Notes: generated from the letters alone by a model not told the origin. 64,000 nucleotides of DNA from Bog-473 sp963777485 (GCA_963777485.1 CAVZQP010000001.1:124001-188000); one strand, 5' to 3'; numbered from the stretch's first letter, positions 25,288 through 34,363 are shown. Program-made: numbers and translations.

Positions 25288-26660
25288 CGGCGATCGAGGA
25301 CCGCACAGCCGACAAAGCCCTCGACACCCCGGCACAAGCGCTGAGCGGCTGGGGGCGGACGGCGCCGTCGCACGCGTGCGTCGCGAACCCTGGGGACGAG
25401 GCCTCGATCTCCCGCGTGCTCGAGACGGCGGCAAGGCCGCTCATCGCCCGCGGCCTCGGTCGCAGTTACGGCGACGCCGCCCAGAGCAGTGGGGGCATGG
25501 TCGTCGAGACGTCGCGGCTGGACGAGATCGGGGTGCTCGACGAGCAGACGGGCTGCATCGAGGTGGGCGGCGGCGTGAGTCTGCACCGCCTCATGCAGCA
25601 GATCATCCCGCGGGGCTGGTTCGTCTCGGTGACGCCGGGCACGCGCTACGTGAGCGTCGGCGGCGCGATCGCGTCGGACATCCACGGCAAGAACCACCAC
25701 TGCGACGGCAGCTTCGCCCGTCACGTGGCGAGCATGGTGCTCGCGACCCCGGCGGGTACCAGGGTGATCACCCCGAACGAAGACGCCGACCTGTTCTGGG
25801 CGACCGCGGGCGGCATGGGCCTCACCGGCATCGTCGTGCGCGCGACGCTCCGCCTGCTTCCGATCGAGACCTCATGGATGCAGGTGGAGAACCGCCGCTT
25901 CAGCACGCTCGATGACCTGATGGCAGCCATGGAGCAGTCCGACGACGGACACCGTTACAGTGTCGCCTGGCTCGATTGCCTCGCCAGCCCGGCCGGACGG
26001 CGGCGGTCCATCCTGACGCTGGGTGACCACGCCCCGGCCTCGTCATTGCCGGCGCGCCTCGGGCCACGCGCCCTCGAGCCCCCGGCCGAGCCCCGCCTCC
26101 GGGTTCCGCTCGTGCCACCGTTGCGCATGGCCAACCGTCTGTCGGTGCGCGTGCTGAACGAGGGCTGGTTCCGGGTGTCCTCACACGGAACCGTGGTGCC
26201 GTTGACGACGTACTTCCACCCGCTCGACGGGATCGGCGGCTGGAACGTGCTCTACGGCCCGGACGGCTTCGTGCAGTACCAGTTCGCCGTTCCTCCCGAG
26301 CGCGGCGACGTCGTCGGGGACGCCGTCGAGTCGATCGCGGCGTCGGGCATTCCCGCCTTCCTGGCAGTCCTCAAGCGTTTCGGTCCCGGCACGCCCGGCC
26401 CGCTGTCGTTCGCACAGAGCGGGTGGACGCTCGCACTGGACTTCCCGGTCGGGCCCCTAGGCCTGTCGGCGTTGCTCGATTCGCTCGACGAGATGGTTGC
26501 CGGCGCGGGGGGCCGCATCTACCTCGCCAAGGACGCGCGGCTCACGCCCGACCTGGTGCCGGCCATGTACCCGCGCCTGGGTGAGATGGCCGAGGTCCGT
26601 CGTCGGGTGGACCCCGAAGGGGTCCTCGCCTCGGACCTCTCTTTGCGTCTCGGCCTCTGA
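25284..26660 (+). CDS. dprE1: DprE1-like decaprenylphosphoryl-ribose 2'-oxidase
   Basis: A 458-residue FAD-linked oxidase. The FAD-binding segment ARGLGRSYGDAAQSSGG and the conserved C-terminal IYLAKDAR, with catalytic-type Lys416, match DprE1, which oxidises DPPR at C2' towards decaprenylphosphoryl-arabinose. The residue aligned with Cys387 of M. tuberculosis DprE1 (GWNICVDFP there) is Ala384 here (GWTLALDFP). GTG start overlaps the DPPR synthase stop (GTGA). The DprE2 reductase needed to finish the epimerisation is not in the window. Confidence 0.85.
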   Translation: MTAIEDRTADKALDTPAQALSGWGRTAPSHACVANPGDEASISRVLETAARPLIARGLGRSYGDAAQSSGGMVVETSRLDEIGVLDEQTGCIEVGGGVSLHRLMQQIIPRGWFVSVTPGTRYVSVGGAIASDIHGKNHHCDGSFARHVASMVLATPAGTRVITPNEDADLFWATAGGMGLTGIVVRATLRLLPIETSWMQVENRRFSTLDDLMAAMEQSDDGHRYSVAWLDCLASPAGRRRSILTLGDHAPASSLPARLGPRALEPPAEPRLRVPLVPPLRMANRLSVRVLNEGWFRVSSHGTVVPLTTYFHPLDGIGGWNVLYGPDGFVQYQFAVPPERGDVVGDAVESIAASGIPAFLAVLKRFGPGTPGPLSFAQSGWTLALDFPVGPLGLSALLDSLDEMVAGAGGRIYLAKDARLTPDLVPAMYPRLGEMAEVRRRVDPEGVLASDLSLRLGL

Positions 26661-26666
26661 GGGCGG

Positions 26667-27308
26667 TCAGGCCACAGGGGCAAGCGCAATGTCGATCGCA
26701 TCCCGCAGCGCGCGTGCGGCGGCCATAGCGTCGGTGGCCCCGGTGAGGAAGCGCACCACCACGAAGTGGCGCACCCCCGCCGCGACCAGCTCGGGGATTC
26801 GTTCGGGGGTGACGCCGCCTGTGACGAACACAGGCACGGCGGCGCGTGTGCTGGCCTCGGTGGCATAGCCGAGCCCGGTCCCGGGCCGCCCCGGTTTCGT
26901 CGGTGTCGGCTCCACCGGCCCGGCCGAGATATAGGTGACGTCCTCCGACGCCGCCGCGGCGAGGTCGTCCGGTCCGTGAGTCGACAGCCCCACGATCGCA
27001 TCGGGCCCGAGGATGCGCCTCGCCAACGCGACCGGCGCGTCGTCCTGCCCGACGTGGACGCCGTCCGCGCCGGCCTCGAGCGCCAGGTCGGGCCGGTCGT
27101 TCAGCACGAAGGGGACACCCTCGGCCCGGCAGACGTCACCGACGAGCTTGGCCCGGCCCAGCAGCGCGCGCGCCTCGAGCTGCTTCTCCCGGAGTTGGAC
27201 GACATCGACGCCGCCGCTGATGCAGGCGGCCACGAAGTCGGCCAGGTCCGGGCGATCCGGCGTGCACAGGTAGAGGCGGCGGCCGGAGAGGTCGCGCCGG
27301 GCGATCAC
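26667..27308 (-). CDS. thiE: Thiamine-phosphate synthase ThiE
   Basis: A 213-residue TIM barrel that couples the pyrimidine and thiazole moieties to thiamine phosphate. VQLREK, FVLNDRPDLALEAGADGVHVGQ, the VGLSTH strand and a GPVEPTPTKPGRP loop are family motifs; the last glycine-rich strand FVTGGV completes the phosphate site. GTG start 27308 overlaps the HhH-GPD stop (GTGA). No other thi gene and no TPP riboswitch are seen here. Confidence 0.93.
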   Translation of the reverse strand: MIARRDLSGRRLYLCTPDRPDLADFVAACISGGVDVVQLREKQLEARALLGRAKLVGDVCRAEGVPFVLNDRPDLALEAGADGVHVGQDDAPVALARRILGPDAIVGLSTHGPDDLAAAASEDVTYISAGPVEPTPTKPGRPGTGLGYATEASTRAAVPVFVTGGVTPERIPELVAAGVRHFVVVRFLTGATDAMAAARALRDAIDIALAPVA

Positions 27309-27874
27309 CCTTTGGCGCGCGCCTTGGCCTTCATGGCCCGCTTGTTCGCCCGCACCTTCTCGAGGGTCTCGGGTCCCGTGATGTCCGCCACCGACAGGAA
27401 GGCATCGGCGTCCCCGTAGGGCGTGGTGGCCTTCTCCCACCCGTTCGGGCTCACCCCGAGCTGCTTGCCCAGGAGGGCGGCGAAGATCTTCGACTTCTGG
27501 ATGCCGAACCCGGGGAGGGCGTTGAGCCGGCCGACGAGCTCGTCGCCGTTCGTGACCTCTTTCCAGATGTTCTCGACCGAGTTGCCGTAGTCGGCGGCGA
27601 CGACGCGGCAGACGTCCTGCACCCGCTTCGCCATCGACCCCGGATAGCGGTGCAGCGCGGGGCGCTCTCTGAAGAGCGCGGTCAGGTCGTCGAGCGGCAT
27701 GGCGGCGATGGCCGCAGCATCGAGAGGGGCGCCCAGACGCCGTGACAGCTCGGCCGGGGAAGAGAAAGCCTTCTCGATCGTGACCTGCTGGTCGAGCACC
27801 ATCCCGATGAGCAGACCCAGCCAGTTCCCGGTCAAAAACTTGTCCGCGTCCTGATCCTGGGAGAGGTGGAGCAC
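27305..27874 (-). CDS. HhH-GPD family protein (TIGR03252-like)
   Basis: A 189-residue protein of the helix-hairpin-helix GPD superfamily of DNA glycosylases, of the short actinobacterial group without Fe-S cysteines. The hairpin LNALPGFGIQKSKIF is at about 116-130. Reaction and substrate are unknown; the usual catalytic Asp position is unclear to me. The tail is Lys/Arg-rich. GTG 27874 follows a TAGGCT box by 6 nt. It is translationally coupled to thiE. Confidence 0.8.
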   Translation of the reverse strand: MLHLSQDQDADKFLTGNWLGLLIGMVLDQQVTIEKAFSSPAELSRRLGAPLDAAAIAAMPLDDLTALFRERPALHRYPGSMAKRVQDVCRVVAADYGNSVENIWKEVTNGDELVGRLNALPGFGIQKSKIFAALLGKQLGVSPNGWEKATTPYGDADAFLSVADITGPETLEKVRANKRAMKAKARAKG

Positions 27875-27880
27875 CCCCGC

Positions 27881-27886
27881 AGCCTA
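27881..27886 (-). promoter_or_regulatory. Leaderless-type -10 box TAGGCT
   Basis: On the minus strand TAGGCT precedes GTG 27874 by 6 nt; this should drive the HhH-GPD-thiE pair. Confidence 0.5.
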
Positions 27887-27957
27887 GCGGCGCGGCCCGT
27901 TGGCGTCGGTGGGGAAGGGATCCGGAGGAGTCGTTCGCCGGTTCTGCGACCTCTTGG

Positions 27958-29082
27958 TCAGAGGGCGTCCGGGTCGATTGCCTTGGCGCGGGTCGAGCGA
28001 TCCCGCAGGAGTTCGATGAGCGCTGATTGGGAAGTGACGCCGAGCTTCTCGAATATCGCGGAGAGGTGGTTGCGGACCGTGCTGGGGCTGACGTAGAGGT
28101 CGCGCGCGATGGCGTCGACGCGGTGCCCCTGGAGAAGACGCCCCACAATCTCCCGTTGTCGCATCGTGAGGTCGCTCTGGTCGGCCAACCCGTTCTCGCC
28201 GTCCTGGTCCGTCGCTTGGAGAACGTGTCGGATCCGGGCGAGCTGATCCTCGAGACGAGCCACGCGCTCGGATTCGGTGACATCCGGCTCCTCCATGTGC
28301 ATCCGCCACACGACAAGCCCGAACTTCGGAGGGGCCTGGCCGCGCAGCGGGCTCACCGTGACACGGGCGGCCATCCACCGCTCGTCCGGACCGCGCAGGC
28401 GCAAGGTGAAGGTGTCCGGTGCCTCCGTGGAGGAGCGACGGCCGAACGATCCCTCCAAGGTGGATGCGTCGGCGGGATGCACCAGCTCGTGCAGTTGGGG
28501 CATCACCGTCGCCGACCGCGGTGCCGGCCATCCGAGTCGGCCCGCCGATCCCGGAGTCACGTCGATGATCCGCCAGTCCTCGTCCAATGTCGCCAGCACC
28601 ATCCGAGTGGGGTCGATGTGAGCGGGTCGAAAGCCCAGCTCGGTGACCTCGGCCCTCGAGGCCGGGGTCCCGTTCGCCGCAATGACGGCGGCCAGCGCCG
28701 ACTGGTTTGGGCGATCGGTGCCGAGCGCGCGGATCCAGCAATCGACTCCTGCGGTCCGCGCCGGGCTCAGTAGGTCGACGTTGCCGTCGACGGAGGAGAT
28801 GAAGCCGGTGCGGATGCCTTCTATGACGGCAGTTGCGACCGACCGCACCTCGCCGTCGATGAAGTCGGTGATCAGGCATCCGAGCACGTCGTCACCAGCG
28901 CGGCCCACGACCTGGGCGAACGCGTCGTTGCACGAGGTGATCACCTGCGAGCCCGTGTCGATCGTCACCAGGCCGACCGATGCAGTGTCGACGTCGGTCC
29001 GGGTGCTGGCCGCGGGTTGCCGGGGCTGCTCCGTCACTCCAGGCTCGTTCGTTGGATGCTCGCTCGCGGTGCGCGGCCACAC
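27958..29082 (-). CDS. PAS-domain LuxR-type transcription regulator
   Basis: A 374-residue regulator. Two PAS-like domains (about 30-140 and 155-265) are followed by a short coiled stretch and a LuxR helix-turn-helix at about 305-365 (LTMRQREIVGRLL, then VSPSTVRNHLSAIFEKLGV). The PAS domains presumably bind a ligand or partner; no kinase or response-regulator receiver is present. The start is uncertain: GTG 29082 or GTG 29037. It is divergent from a TetR gene across a 137-bp gap. Confidence 0.85.
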   Translation of the reverse strand: MWPRTASEHPTNEPGVTEQPRQPAASTRTDVDTASVGLVTIDTGSQVITSCNDAFAQVVGRAGDDVLGCLITDFIDGEVRSVATAVIEGIRTGFISSVDGNVDLLSPARTAGVDCWIRALGTDRPNQSALAAVIAANGTPASRAEVTELGFRPAHIDPTRMVLATLDEDWRIIDVTPGSAGRLGWPAPRSATVMPQLHELVHPADASTLEGSFGRRSSTEAPDTFTLRLRGPDERWMAARVTVSPLRGQAPPKFGLVVWRMHMEEPDVTESERVARLEDQLARIRHVLQATDQDGENGLADQSDLTMRQREIVGRLLQGHRVDAIARDLYVSPSTVRNHLSAIFEKLGVTSQSALIELLRDRSTRAKAIDPDAL

Positions 29083-29219
29083 GGAGGACGTGGCGCTGGA
29101 AAGACAGGTCTGTATAGCACGTTACCCCCGCTCCACATCGATATGGGCAGCCCGTCATGCCCAGCAGCAAATTTTGCAATGCATCACCTGGGTTGCGCCT
29201 GGGTATGTAGACGGTAGGC
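29083..29219. promoter_or_regulatory. Divergent regulator promoter region
   Basis: This gap lies between the LuxR-type and TetR-type genes. It is A+T-richer than its surroundings and holds GGGCA-8 nt-TGCCC (about 29143-29160) and a direct repeat CCTGGG (29187-29192 and 29198-29203, approximate). TATGTA at 29204-29209 is a weak -10 candidate for the TetR gene. Autoregulation is a guess. Confidence 0.35.
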
Positions 29220-29801
29220 ATGTCTTCGACGCATCGACCCGACGAGCGGGTGCTGGAAACTGCGTACGAACTCTTCACCGCGCGCGGCGTGCGTGACGTC
29301 GGCGTCGACGAGCTCGTCGAGAGAGCTGGTGTCGCCAAGGCGACCCTGTACCGCCACTTCGCTTCCAAGGACGAGCTCATCCTCGCATTCCTCCGGCTGC
29401 GCGAGGAACGCTGGACGATGGGTTGGCTCCAGGAAAGGGTGCAGGAGCGCGCCGGCACGCCCGAAGGACGGCTGCTCGCCGTCTTTGATCTGTTCGACGA
29501 CTGGTTCCGGGAGCCCGATTATGCGGGTTGCCCGTTCATCAAGGTGATGCTGGAGATGGGACCGGGGCATCCGGCGGGCGCCGCGTGCATCGAACACATG
29601 GGAACGCTCCGAGGCTTTCTGACCGAGCTGGCCGCCGAGGCCGGCTTTGGCGATCCCGCCGAATTGGCAATGTCGCTCCACCTGCTGCTGTGCGGCAGCA
29701 TCATCGAGGCGTTCGCGGGCGACGGCTCGGCCGCCAAACGGGCCCTTCGAATGGCGCAAGCCACGATGCGAGAACACCACCTGCCTGCGGCGCAATCCTG
29801 A
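29220..29801 (+). CDS. TetR/AcrR-family transcription regulator
   Basis: A 193-residue TetR protein. The DNA-binding helix-turn-helix is at about 10-55 (ELFTARGVRDVGVDELVERAG, KATLYRHFASKDEL). The ligand domain contains DYAGCPF, a segment seen in TetR proteins that respond to small electrophiles or drugs. The target is unknown; autoregulation or control of the divergent regulator is usual for such pairs (inference). Confidence 0.9.
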   Translation: MSSTHRPDERVLETAYELFTARGVRDVGVDELVERAGVAKATLYRHFASKDELILAFLRLREERWTMGWLQERVQERAGTPEGRLLAVFDLFDDWFREPDYAGCPFIKVMLEMGPGHPAGAACIEHMGTLRGFLTELAAEAGFGDPAELAMSLHLLLCGSIIEAFAGDGSAAKRALRMAQATMREHHLPAAQS

Positions 29802-29859
29802 GCCGGCTCCGCAAAGGCCGTTTGCGCGCAAGGGTGCGCGGCGCGGCAGACTCTCGACC

Positions 29860-30312
29860 ATGCACATCCCGGCGAAGGTTGACTATGGCATTCGTGCCCT
29901 CCTGGCGCTGGCTGCGGCCGGGACTCCGCAGACCGCCGAGTTCCTGGCCGGAGAGCAAGGGTTGCCGCCGAGATTCCTGGGCGCCATCCTGGCCGACCTG
30001 CGTCGAGCCGGGATCGTGGCCAGTCAGCGGGGTGCCGAGGGCGGGTACCGGCTTGCCCGCGATCCGGACTCGATCACCATCGCCGACGTGATCCGCGCCC
30101 TCGACGGTCCTCTCGCCGAGGTGCGGGGCTTCCGGCCCGAGGCGACCAACTACGACGGGGCCGCCGAGCACCTCCAGCAGGTATGGGTCGCGGTGCGCGC
30201 CAGCCTGCGCTCCGTCCTGGAAAAGGTCACCCTGACGGATGTGATCTCCGGGCGGCTACCGACGCACGTCGCGAAGCTGGTTACCGACCCCGATGCCTGG
30301 GTCGCCCACTGA
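29860..30312 (+). CDS. Rrf2-family transcription regulator without Fe-S cysteines
   Basis: A 150-residue Rrf2 protein: MHIPAKVDYGIRALLALA, a winged helix-turn-helix (LPPRFLGAILADLRRAGIV) and wing RGAEGGYRLA. There is no cysteine anywhere, so it cannot hold the Fe-S cluster of IscR or NsrR type. It leads a small operon with a DinB-like protein and a CC-motif protein and may regulate them. ATG 29860 is used; the longer frame upstream overlaps the TetR gene. Confidence 0.88.
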   Translation: MHIPAKVDYGIRALLALAAAGTPQTAEFLAGEQGLPPRFLGAILADLRRAGIVASQRGAEGGYRLARDPDSITIADVIRALDGPLAEVRGFRPEATNYDGAAEHLQQVWVAVRASLRSVLEKVTLTDVISGRLPTHVAKLVTDPDAWVAH

Positions 30313-30802
30313 GTCCGAGCGGCTCCGTGCCCGCCCGGTGGCGGTGGCCCAGGCGGACTACTTGTGGTTCGCCGATCTCGCCCTCCGCGGTATGGCCCGG
30401 ATCGTCGCCGATCTGGGCGACGAGCTGGCCAACCGGCGCCCGCCCTTCCCCGGGGCCAACTCGCCCTACGTCATCCTGACCCATTGCCTCGGCGTCATGG
30501 AGTACTGGGCCGGCGCCACGGTCGCGGGGCGCTCGATCGAACGCGACCGGGCCGCCGAATTCAGTGCCAGCGGGCCGGTCGCACCTTTGCTGGAGCGGGC
30601 CGAGAAGGCGCGGGAGCGGCTGGTGGTGGATGTGGCGGGGCTGGACGCGTGGGAAGCGCCGCAGAGCGTCCACGAGGACCCCGACGACCCCGTGCCCTAC
30701 AGCGAGACCAAGGGCGCCGTCCTGCTCCATATCCTGGAGGAGTTGTTCCAGCACCTCGGGCAGATGGAGATCACGCGTGACGCGCTCACGGCGCAGCCAT
30801 GA
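30293..30802 (+). CDS. DinB/DUF664-like four-helix protein
   Basis: A 169-residue helical protein of the DinB-like superfamily. LTHCLGVMEYW and HILEELFQHLGQME supply the usual three histidines of the metal site. In actinobacteria many members are thought to use mycothiol; no substrate is known here. ATG 30293 overlaps the Rrf2 gene by 20 bp, and its stop overlaps the next ATG (ATGA), so all three genes form one operon. Confidence 0.8.
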   Translation: MPGSPTESERLRARPVAVAQADYLWFADLALRGMARIVADLGDELANRRPPFPGANSPYVILTHCLGVMEYWAGATVAGRSIERDRAAEFSASGPVAPLLERAEKARERLVVDVAGLDAWEAPQSVHEDPDDPVPYSETKGAVLLHILEELFQHLGQMEITRDALTAQP

Positions 30803-31122
30803 GCGCTGACGCCTGCGGCGACACGCCGATCGCGTGCAGCCTCGACGCAGGGTCGTTGGCGGACCGCGTCGAGGAATGGCGCGCGCTGGTATCGACCTCC
30901 GTCCTCACGGTCGAAGCGGAACCGACGGCCGTGCACCTCGTGCTGAAGCCGTCCGAGATCGCCCTGGTCGCAGCAGTGGAATTGGCGCAGCGCGAGAAGC
31001 AATGTTGCCCTTTCTTCGACGTCGCGCTCGACATCGGGGCGGTGCAGCGCACATTGTCGCTCCGCGTGCCCGAAGGAGCCGAGGAGGCGATGGCCACCTT
31101 CGTGGCCATCCTCACACCCTGA
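30799..31122 (+). CDS. Small protein with REKQCCPFF motif
   Basis: A 107-residue protein of unknown function. It has an N-terminal ACSLDAGSLADRVEEW segment and a vicinal cysteine motif EKQCCPFF near residue 73, a combination I have seen in small proteins beside thiol- or metal-stress regulators. A role in redox or metal binding is inference. ATG overlaps the DinB-like stop. Its last 11 bp overlap the end of convergent aceE. Confidence 0.65.
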   Translation: MSADACGDTPIACSLDAGSLADRVEEWRALVSTSVLTVEAEPTAVHLVLKPSEIALVAAVELAQREKQCCPFFDVALDIGAVQRTLSLRVPEGAEEAMATFVAILTP

Positions 31123-33817
31123 AAGGCGCCTCTCGTTCGGCATCGATACCCAACTCGGCGATTGCATCGGCGACGAACGAAGGCTTGACGCGTCCGTCCA
31201 GCGAGAGCTGTTGGAGCACGGCCACAACGAGATGCGCCGCATCGACCTCGAAGAATCCGCGCAGAGCGCTCCGTGCGTCGGAGCGGCCGAATCCGTCGGT
31301 GCCCAGCGAGACGTAGGGCCGGTCGACGAAGCGCGAGACCTGGTCGGGCACGGCGCGCATGTAGTCGGTGATGGCCACGACCGGGTCGCTTCCGGTGCCC
31401 AAGGCCGCGGTGATGTGCGGGACCCTGGGTCCTGCTTCCGGATGCAGCCTGTTCCAGCGCTCGACTTCGAGGGCGTCCGTGCGCAGCCGGGCCCAGGACG
31501 TCACCGCCCAGGCGTCCGCCGCCACCCCGTAGCGTTCGGCGAGCAGTCGCTGCGCCTCGACGGCGACACTCCACATGGGACCGGAGAAGCACAGCGTGGC
31601 CCTCAGGTCGCCCGTTCTATCGGGCGGCTCCGCGAAGCGGTACGCCCCGTCGATGATGCCCTGCCGTACGGCCGCGCCCTGCTCGCCTTCGGGGAGCGCG
31701 GGCATCGGGTACGTCTCGTTGTACAAAGTGAGGTACCAAAAGTGGTCAGCGGGATTCGGGCCGAGCATGTCGTTCACCGCCGCTTCCATGATCACCGCCA
31801 CCTCGTAGGCGAACGAGGCGTCGTAGACCAAGGCGGCGGGGTTGGTCGAGGCCAGGAGAGGCGACTGCCCGTCATCGTGCTGCAGCCCTTCGCCCATGAG
31901 CGTGGTCCTCCCGGCAGTGCAGCCCGCCAGAACGCCCCGGCCGCGCATGTCGCCGAGGGCCCACGCGAGGTCGCCGATCCGCTGGAAGCCGAACATCGAA
32001 TAGAAGAGGTACACGGGGACCATGGGCTGGCCCCACGTGGCGTAGGCGGTGGACAGGGCAGTGAATGCGGCCAGGGCTCCGGCCTCGGTGATGCCTTCCT
32101 GGAGGAGCTGGCCCGACGAGCTCTCGGCGTAATTGAGCGGGAGGTCGGCATCGACGGGGATGTAGTTCTGACCGTCGGGCGCGTAGATCTTGGCCTCGGC
32201 GATCAGGGGCTCGAGTCCGAACGTGCGTGCCTCGTCCGAGACGATCGGTGCCACCAACGCGCCCACGGTCGGGTCGCGCACGAGGTTCCGCAGCAGGCGC
32301 GCGAACGCCATGGTGGTGGAGGCCGCCTGCTTCCCCGATCCCGCCGCGAACTCGTCGAACACCTTGGCATCAGGGCGCAAGGCGGGGGCCGGACGCACCA
32401 CCCGAACGGGTACGGGCCCGGCGAGGACGCGCCCGCGTGCCCGTAGGTACTCCATGGCATCGGAACCCTCGGCAGGGCGGATGTAGGGCGGGTCCCCTTC
32501 GAGTGCGTCCTCTCCGATGTCGTCGGTCAGATAGAGGCGGTCGCGCAACGCGCGCAGTTGTGCCTTGCTCATCTTCTTGATCTGGTGCGTCGCGTTGCGC
32601 GCCTCGATCTCGGGACCGAGGGTCCAGCCCTTGATCGTCTTGGCCAAGATGACCGTGGGCGCACCCCGCTGTTCGGTGGCGAGCTTGTAGGCGGCGTAGA
32701 GCTTGCGGTAGTCGTGGCCCCCGCGGGGCAACGACACGAGCTCGTCGTCGCTCAGGTCCTCGACCATCTTGCGCAGCCGGGGGTCAGGGCCGAAGAAGTG
32801 CTCACGAATGTAGGCACCGGACTCAACGGCCAGCTTCTGGTACTCGCCGTCGACCGTGGTGTTCATGCGGTCGAGGAGGACGCCGTCGACGTCCTTGGCC
32901 AGCAGCGCGTCCCAGCGGGAACCCCAGATGACCTTTATGACGTTCCAGCCGGCACCGCGGAAGACGGCCTCGAGCTCCTGGATGATCTTCCCGTTGCCTC
33001 GTACGGGGCCGTCGAGCCGCTGGAGGTTGCAGTTGACCACGAAGATGAGGTTGTCGAGGTGCTCGCGGCCGGCGACGCCGAGCGCGCCGATCGACTCGGG
33101 CTCGTCCATCTCGCCGTCGCCGACGAAGCACCACACCCGGCTGTTGCTGGTGTCGACGAGCCGGCGCAGGTTGAGGTAGCGGTTGATGTGCGCCTGGTAG
33201 ACGGCGGCGATCGGGCCCAGGCCCATCGAGACGGTGGGGAACTCCCAGAAGCCGGGGAGGAGACGCGGATGCGGGTAGCTCGGCAGGCCGTCGCCACCGA
33301 CCTCGTGCCGGAAGTTGTCCAGCTCGGCCTCGGTCAGCCTGCCTTCCACATAGGCGCGGGCATAGATACCGGGGGAGGCGTGGCCCTGGAAGAAGACCTG
33401 GTCTCCGAAACCGCCGTCGGACTTGCCGCGGAAGAAGTGGTTGAAGCCCACCTCGTAGAGCGCGGCCGAGCTGGCGTAGGTCGAGAGGTGGCCACCGATC
33501 CCCTCCGTCCGCGTGTTGGCCCGCGTGACCATGGCGGCGGCGTTCCAGCGGATGTAGGCGCGGATCCGGCGTTCTTGGTACTCGTCGCCGGGGAACCAGG
33601 GTTCGCTGTCGGCGGGGATTGTGTTCACGTAGGGCGTCGACACGGCTGCGGGGAAATCGACCTGCTTGGTGCGTGCGCGCTCGAGCAGCTTCATGAGGAG
33701 GTACCGCGCCCGGGAGCGTCCACGGGCGTCCACCACGGCATCGAACGAGTCGAGCCACTCCGCTGTCTCGCCCGGGTCCGTGTCGGGAACCTGGTGGCTG
33801 ATCCCGTCGAAGAGCAT
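31112..33817 (-). CDS. aceE: Pyruvate dehydrogenase E1 component AceE (homodimeric)
   Basis: A 901-residue single-chain E1 that decarboxylates pyruvate with thiamine diphosphate and passes acetyl to lipoyl-E2. The N-terminal region has GGHLSTYASSAALYEVGFNHF split by loops; the ThDP motif begins GDGEMDEPES and ends VVNCNLQ. Later segments GITEAG and FYSMFGFQRIGD are typical of AceE. The length fits the family. TACCGT stands 7 nt before ATG 33817. E3, E2 and the lipoylation fusion follow on the opposite strand after rnhA. Confidence 0.95.
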   Translation of the reverse strand: MLFDGISHQVPDTDPGETAEWLDSFDAVVDARGRSRARYLLMKLLERARTKQVDFPAAVSTPYVNTIPADSEPWFPGDEYQERRIRAYIRWNAAAMVTRANTRTEGIGGHLSTYASSAALYEVGFNHFFRGKSDGGFGDQVFFQGHASPGIYARAYVEGRLTEAELDNFRHEVGGDGLPSYPHPRLLPGFWEFPTVSMGLGPIAAVYQAHINRYLNLRRLVDTSNSRVWCFVGDGEMDEPESIGALGVAGREHLDNLIFVVNCNLQRLDGPVRGNGKIIQELEAVFRGAGWNVIKVIWGSRWDALLAKDVDGVLLDRMNTTVDGEYQKLAVESGAYIREHFFGPDPRLRKMVEDLSDDELVSLPRGGHDYRKLYAAYKLATEQRGAPTVILAKTIKGWTLGPEIEARNATHQIKKMSKAQLRALRDRLYLTDDIGEDALEGDPPYIRPAEGSDAMEYLRARGRVLAGPVPVRVVRPAPALRPDAKVFDEFAAGSGKQAASTTMAFARLLRNLVRDPTVGALVAPIVSDEARTFGLEPLIAEAKIYAPDGQNYIPVDADLPLNYAESSSGQLLQEGITEAGALAAFTALSTAYATWGQPMVPVYLFYSMFGFQRIGDLAWALGDMRGRGVLAGCTAGRTTLMGEGLQHDDGQSPLLASTNPAALVYDASFAYEVAVIMEAAVNDMLGPNPADHFWYLTLYNETYPMPALPEGEQGAAVRQGIIDGAYRFAEPPDRTGDLRATLCFSGPMWSVAVEAQRLLAERYGVAADAWAVTSWARLRTDALEVERWNRLHPEAGPRVPHITAALGTGSDPVVAITDYMRAVPDQVSRFVDRPYVSLGTDGFGRSDARSALRGFFEVDAAHLVVAVLQQLSLDGRVKPSFVADAIAELGIDAEREAPFRV

Positions 33818-33824
33818 CGCATCA

Positions 33825-33830
33825 ACGGTA
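33825..33830 (-). promoter_or_regulatory. Leaderless-type -10 box TACCGT
   Basis: On the minus strand TACCGT precedes ATG 33817 of aceE by 7 nt, without a Shine-Dalgarno. Confidence 0.5.
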
Positions 33831-33883
33831 CCGGGACCGGCTCGAGGGATGTGACCACTGTTCGCGGGTGTTACACATTCCGC

Positions 33884-34363
33884 ATGCCAGACGAACGAGA
33901 CCCGGTGGTCGTGTACACGGACGGCGCTTGCCGGGGCAATCCCGGGCCGGGCGGCTGGGGCTGGGCCGTGCCCGGCGGGCGGTACGCCAGCGGCGCGGAA
34001 CCGCACACCACGAACCAGCGCATGGAGATCACCGCGGTGCTCGAGGCGCTCAGGTCTTTGAGGGTCGAAGGACCGCCGTCGATCGAGGTGGTCAGCGACT
34101 CCACCTATGTCGTCAATTGCTTCCGCGATCGTTGGTGGGAGGGCTGGCTCAAACGCGACTGGAAGAACTCGCAGCGCAAGCCGGTGGCCAACCGCGACCT
34201 GTGGGAGCCGCTCCTGCCGCTGGCGCTCTCGACGGACATCCCGGTTTCGTTTCGATGGGTCAAGGGCCACTCAGGAGATCCCTGGAACGACGTGGTCGAC
34301 GAGCTCGCGACGATGGCGGCCGACAGCGGGCACGGGTCGAGCGGGGACCGCTCGAGCGGGTAG
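33884..34363 (+). CDS. rnhA: Ribonuclease HI
   Basis: A 159-residue RNase HI that degrades RNA in RNA-DNA hybrids. The acidic active site is visible: Asp in YTDGACRGNPGPGGW, Glu in NQRMEITA, Asp in VVSDSTYV and the last Asp in NDVVDELA. KGHSGDPWND matches the handle-side strand. ATG 33884; the longer frame upstream is antisense to aceE and is a shadow. Confidence 0.94.
   Translation: MPDERDPVVVYTDGACRGNPGPGGWGWAVPGGRYASGAEPHTTNQRMEITAVLEALRSLRVEGPPSIEVVSDSTYVVNCFRDRWWEGWLKRDWKNSQRKPVANRDLWEPLLPLALSTDIPVSFRWVKGHSGDPWNDVVDELATMAADSGHGSSGDRSSG

Noticed and set aside
26667..27308. TPP riboswitch before thiE
   Set aside because: thiE overlaps the preceding gene, and nothing like the THI box is upstream of that operon.
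32558..33883. A very long open frame on the plus strand opposite aceE
   Set aside because: Its residues are repetitive Val/Glu/Leu/Asp/Arg with no family motif, while the other strand gives a clear AceE. High-G+C genes give such shadows; only the last part (rnhA) is real.
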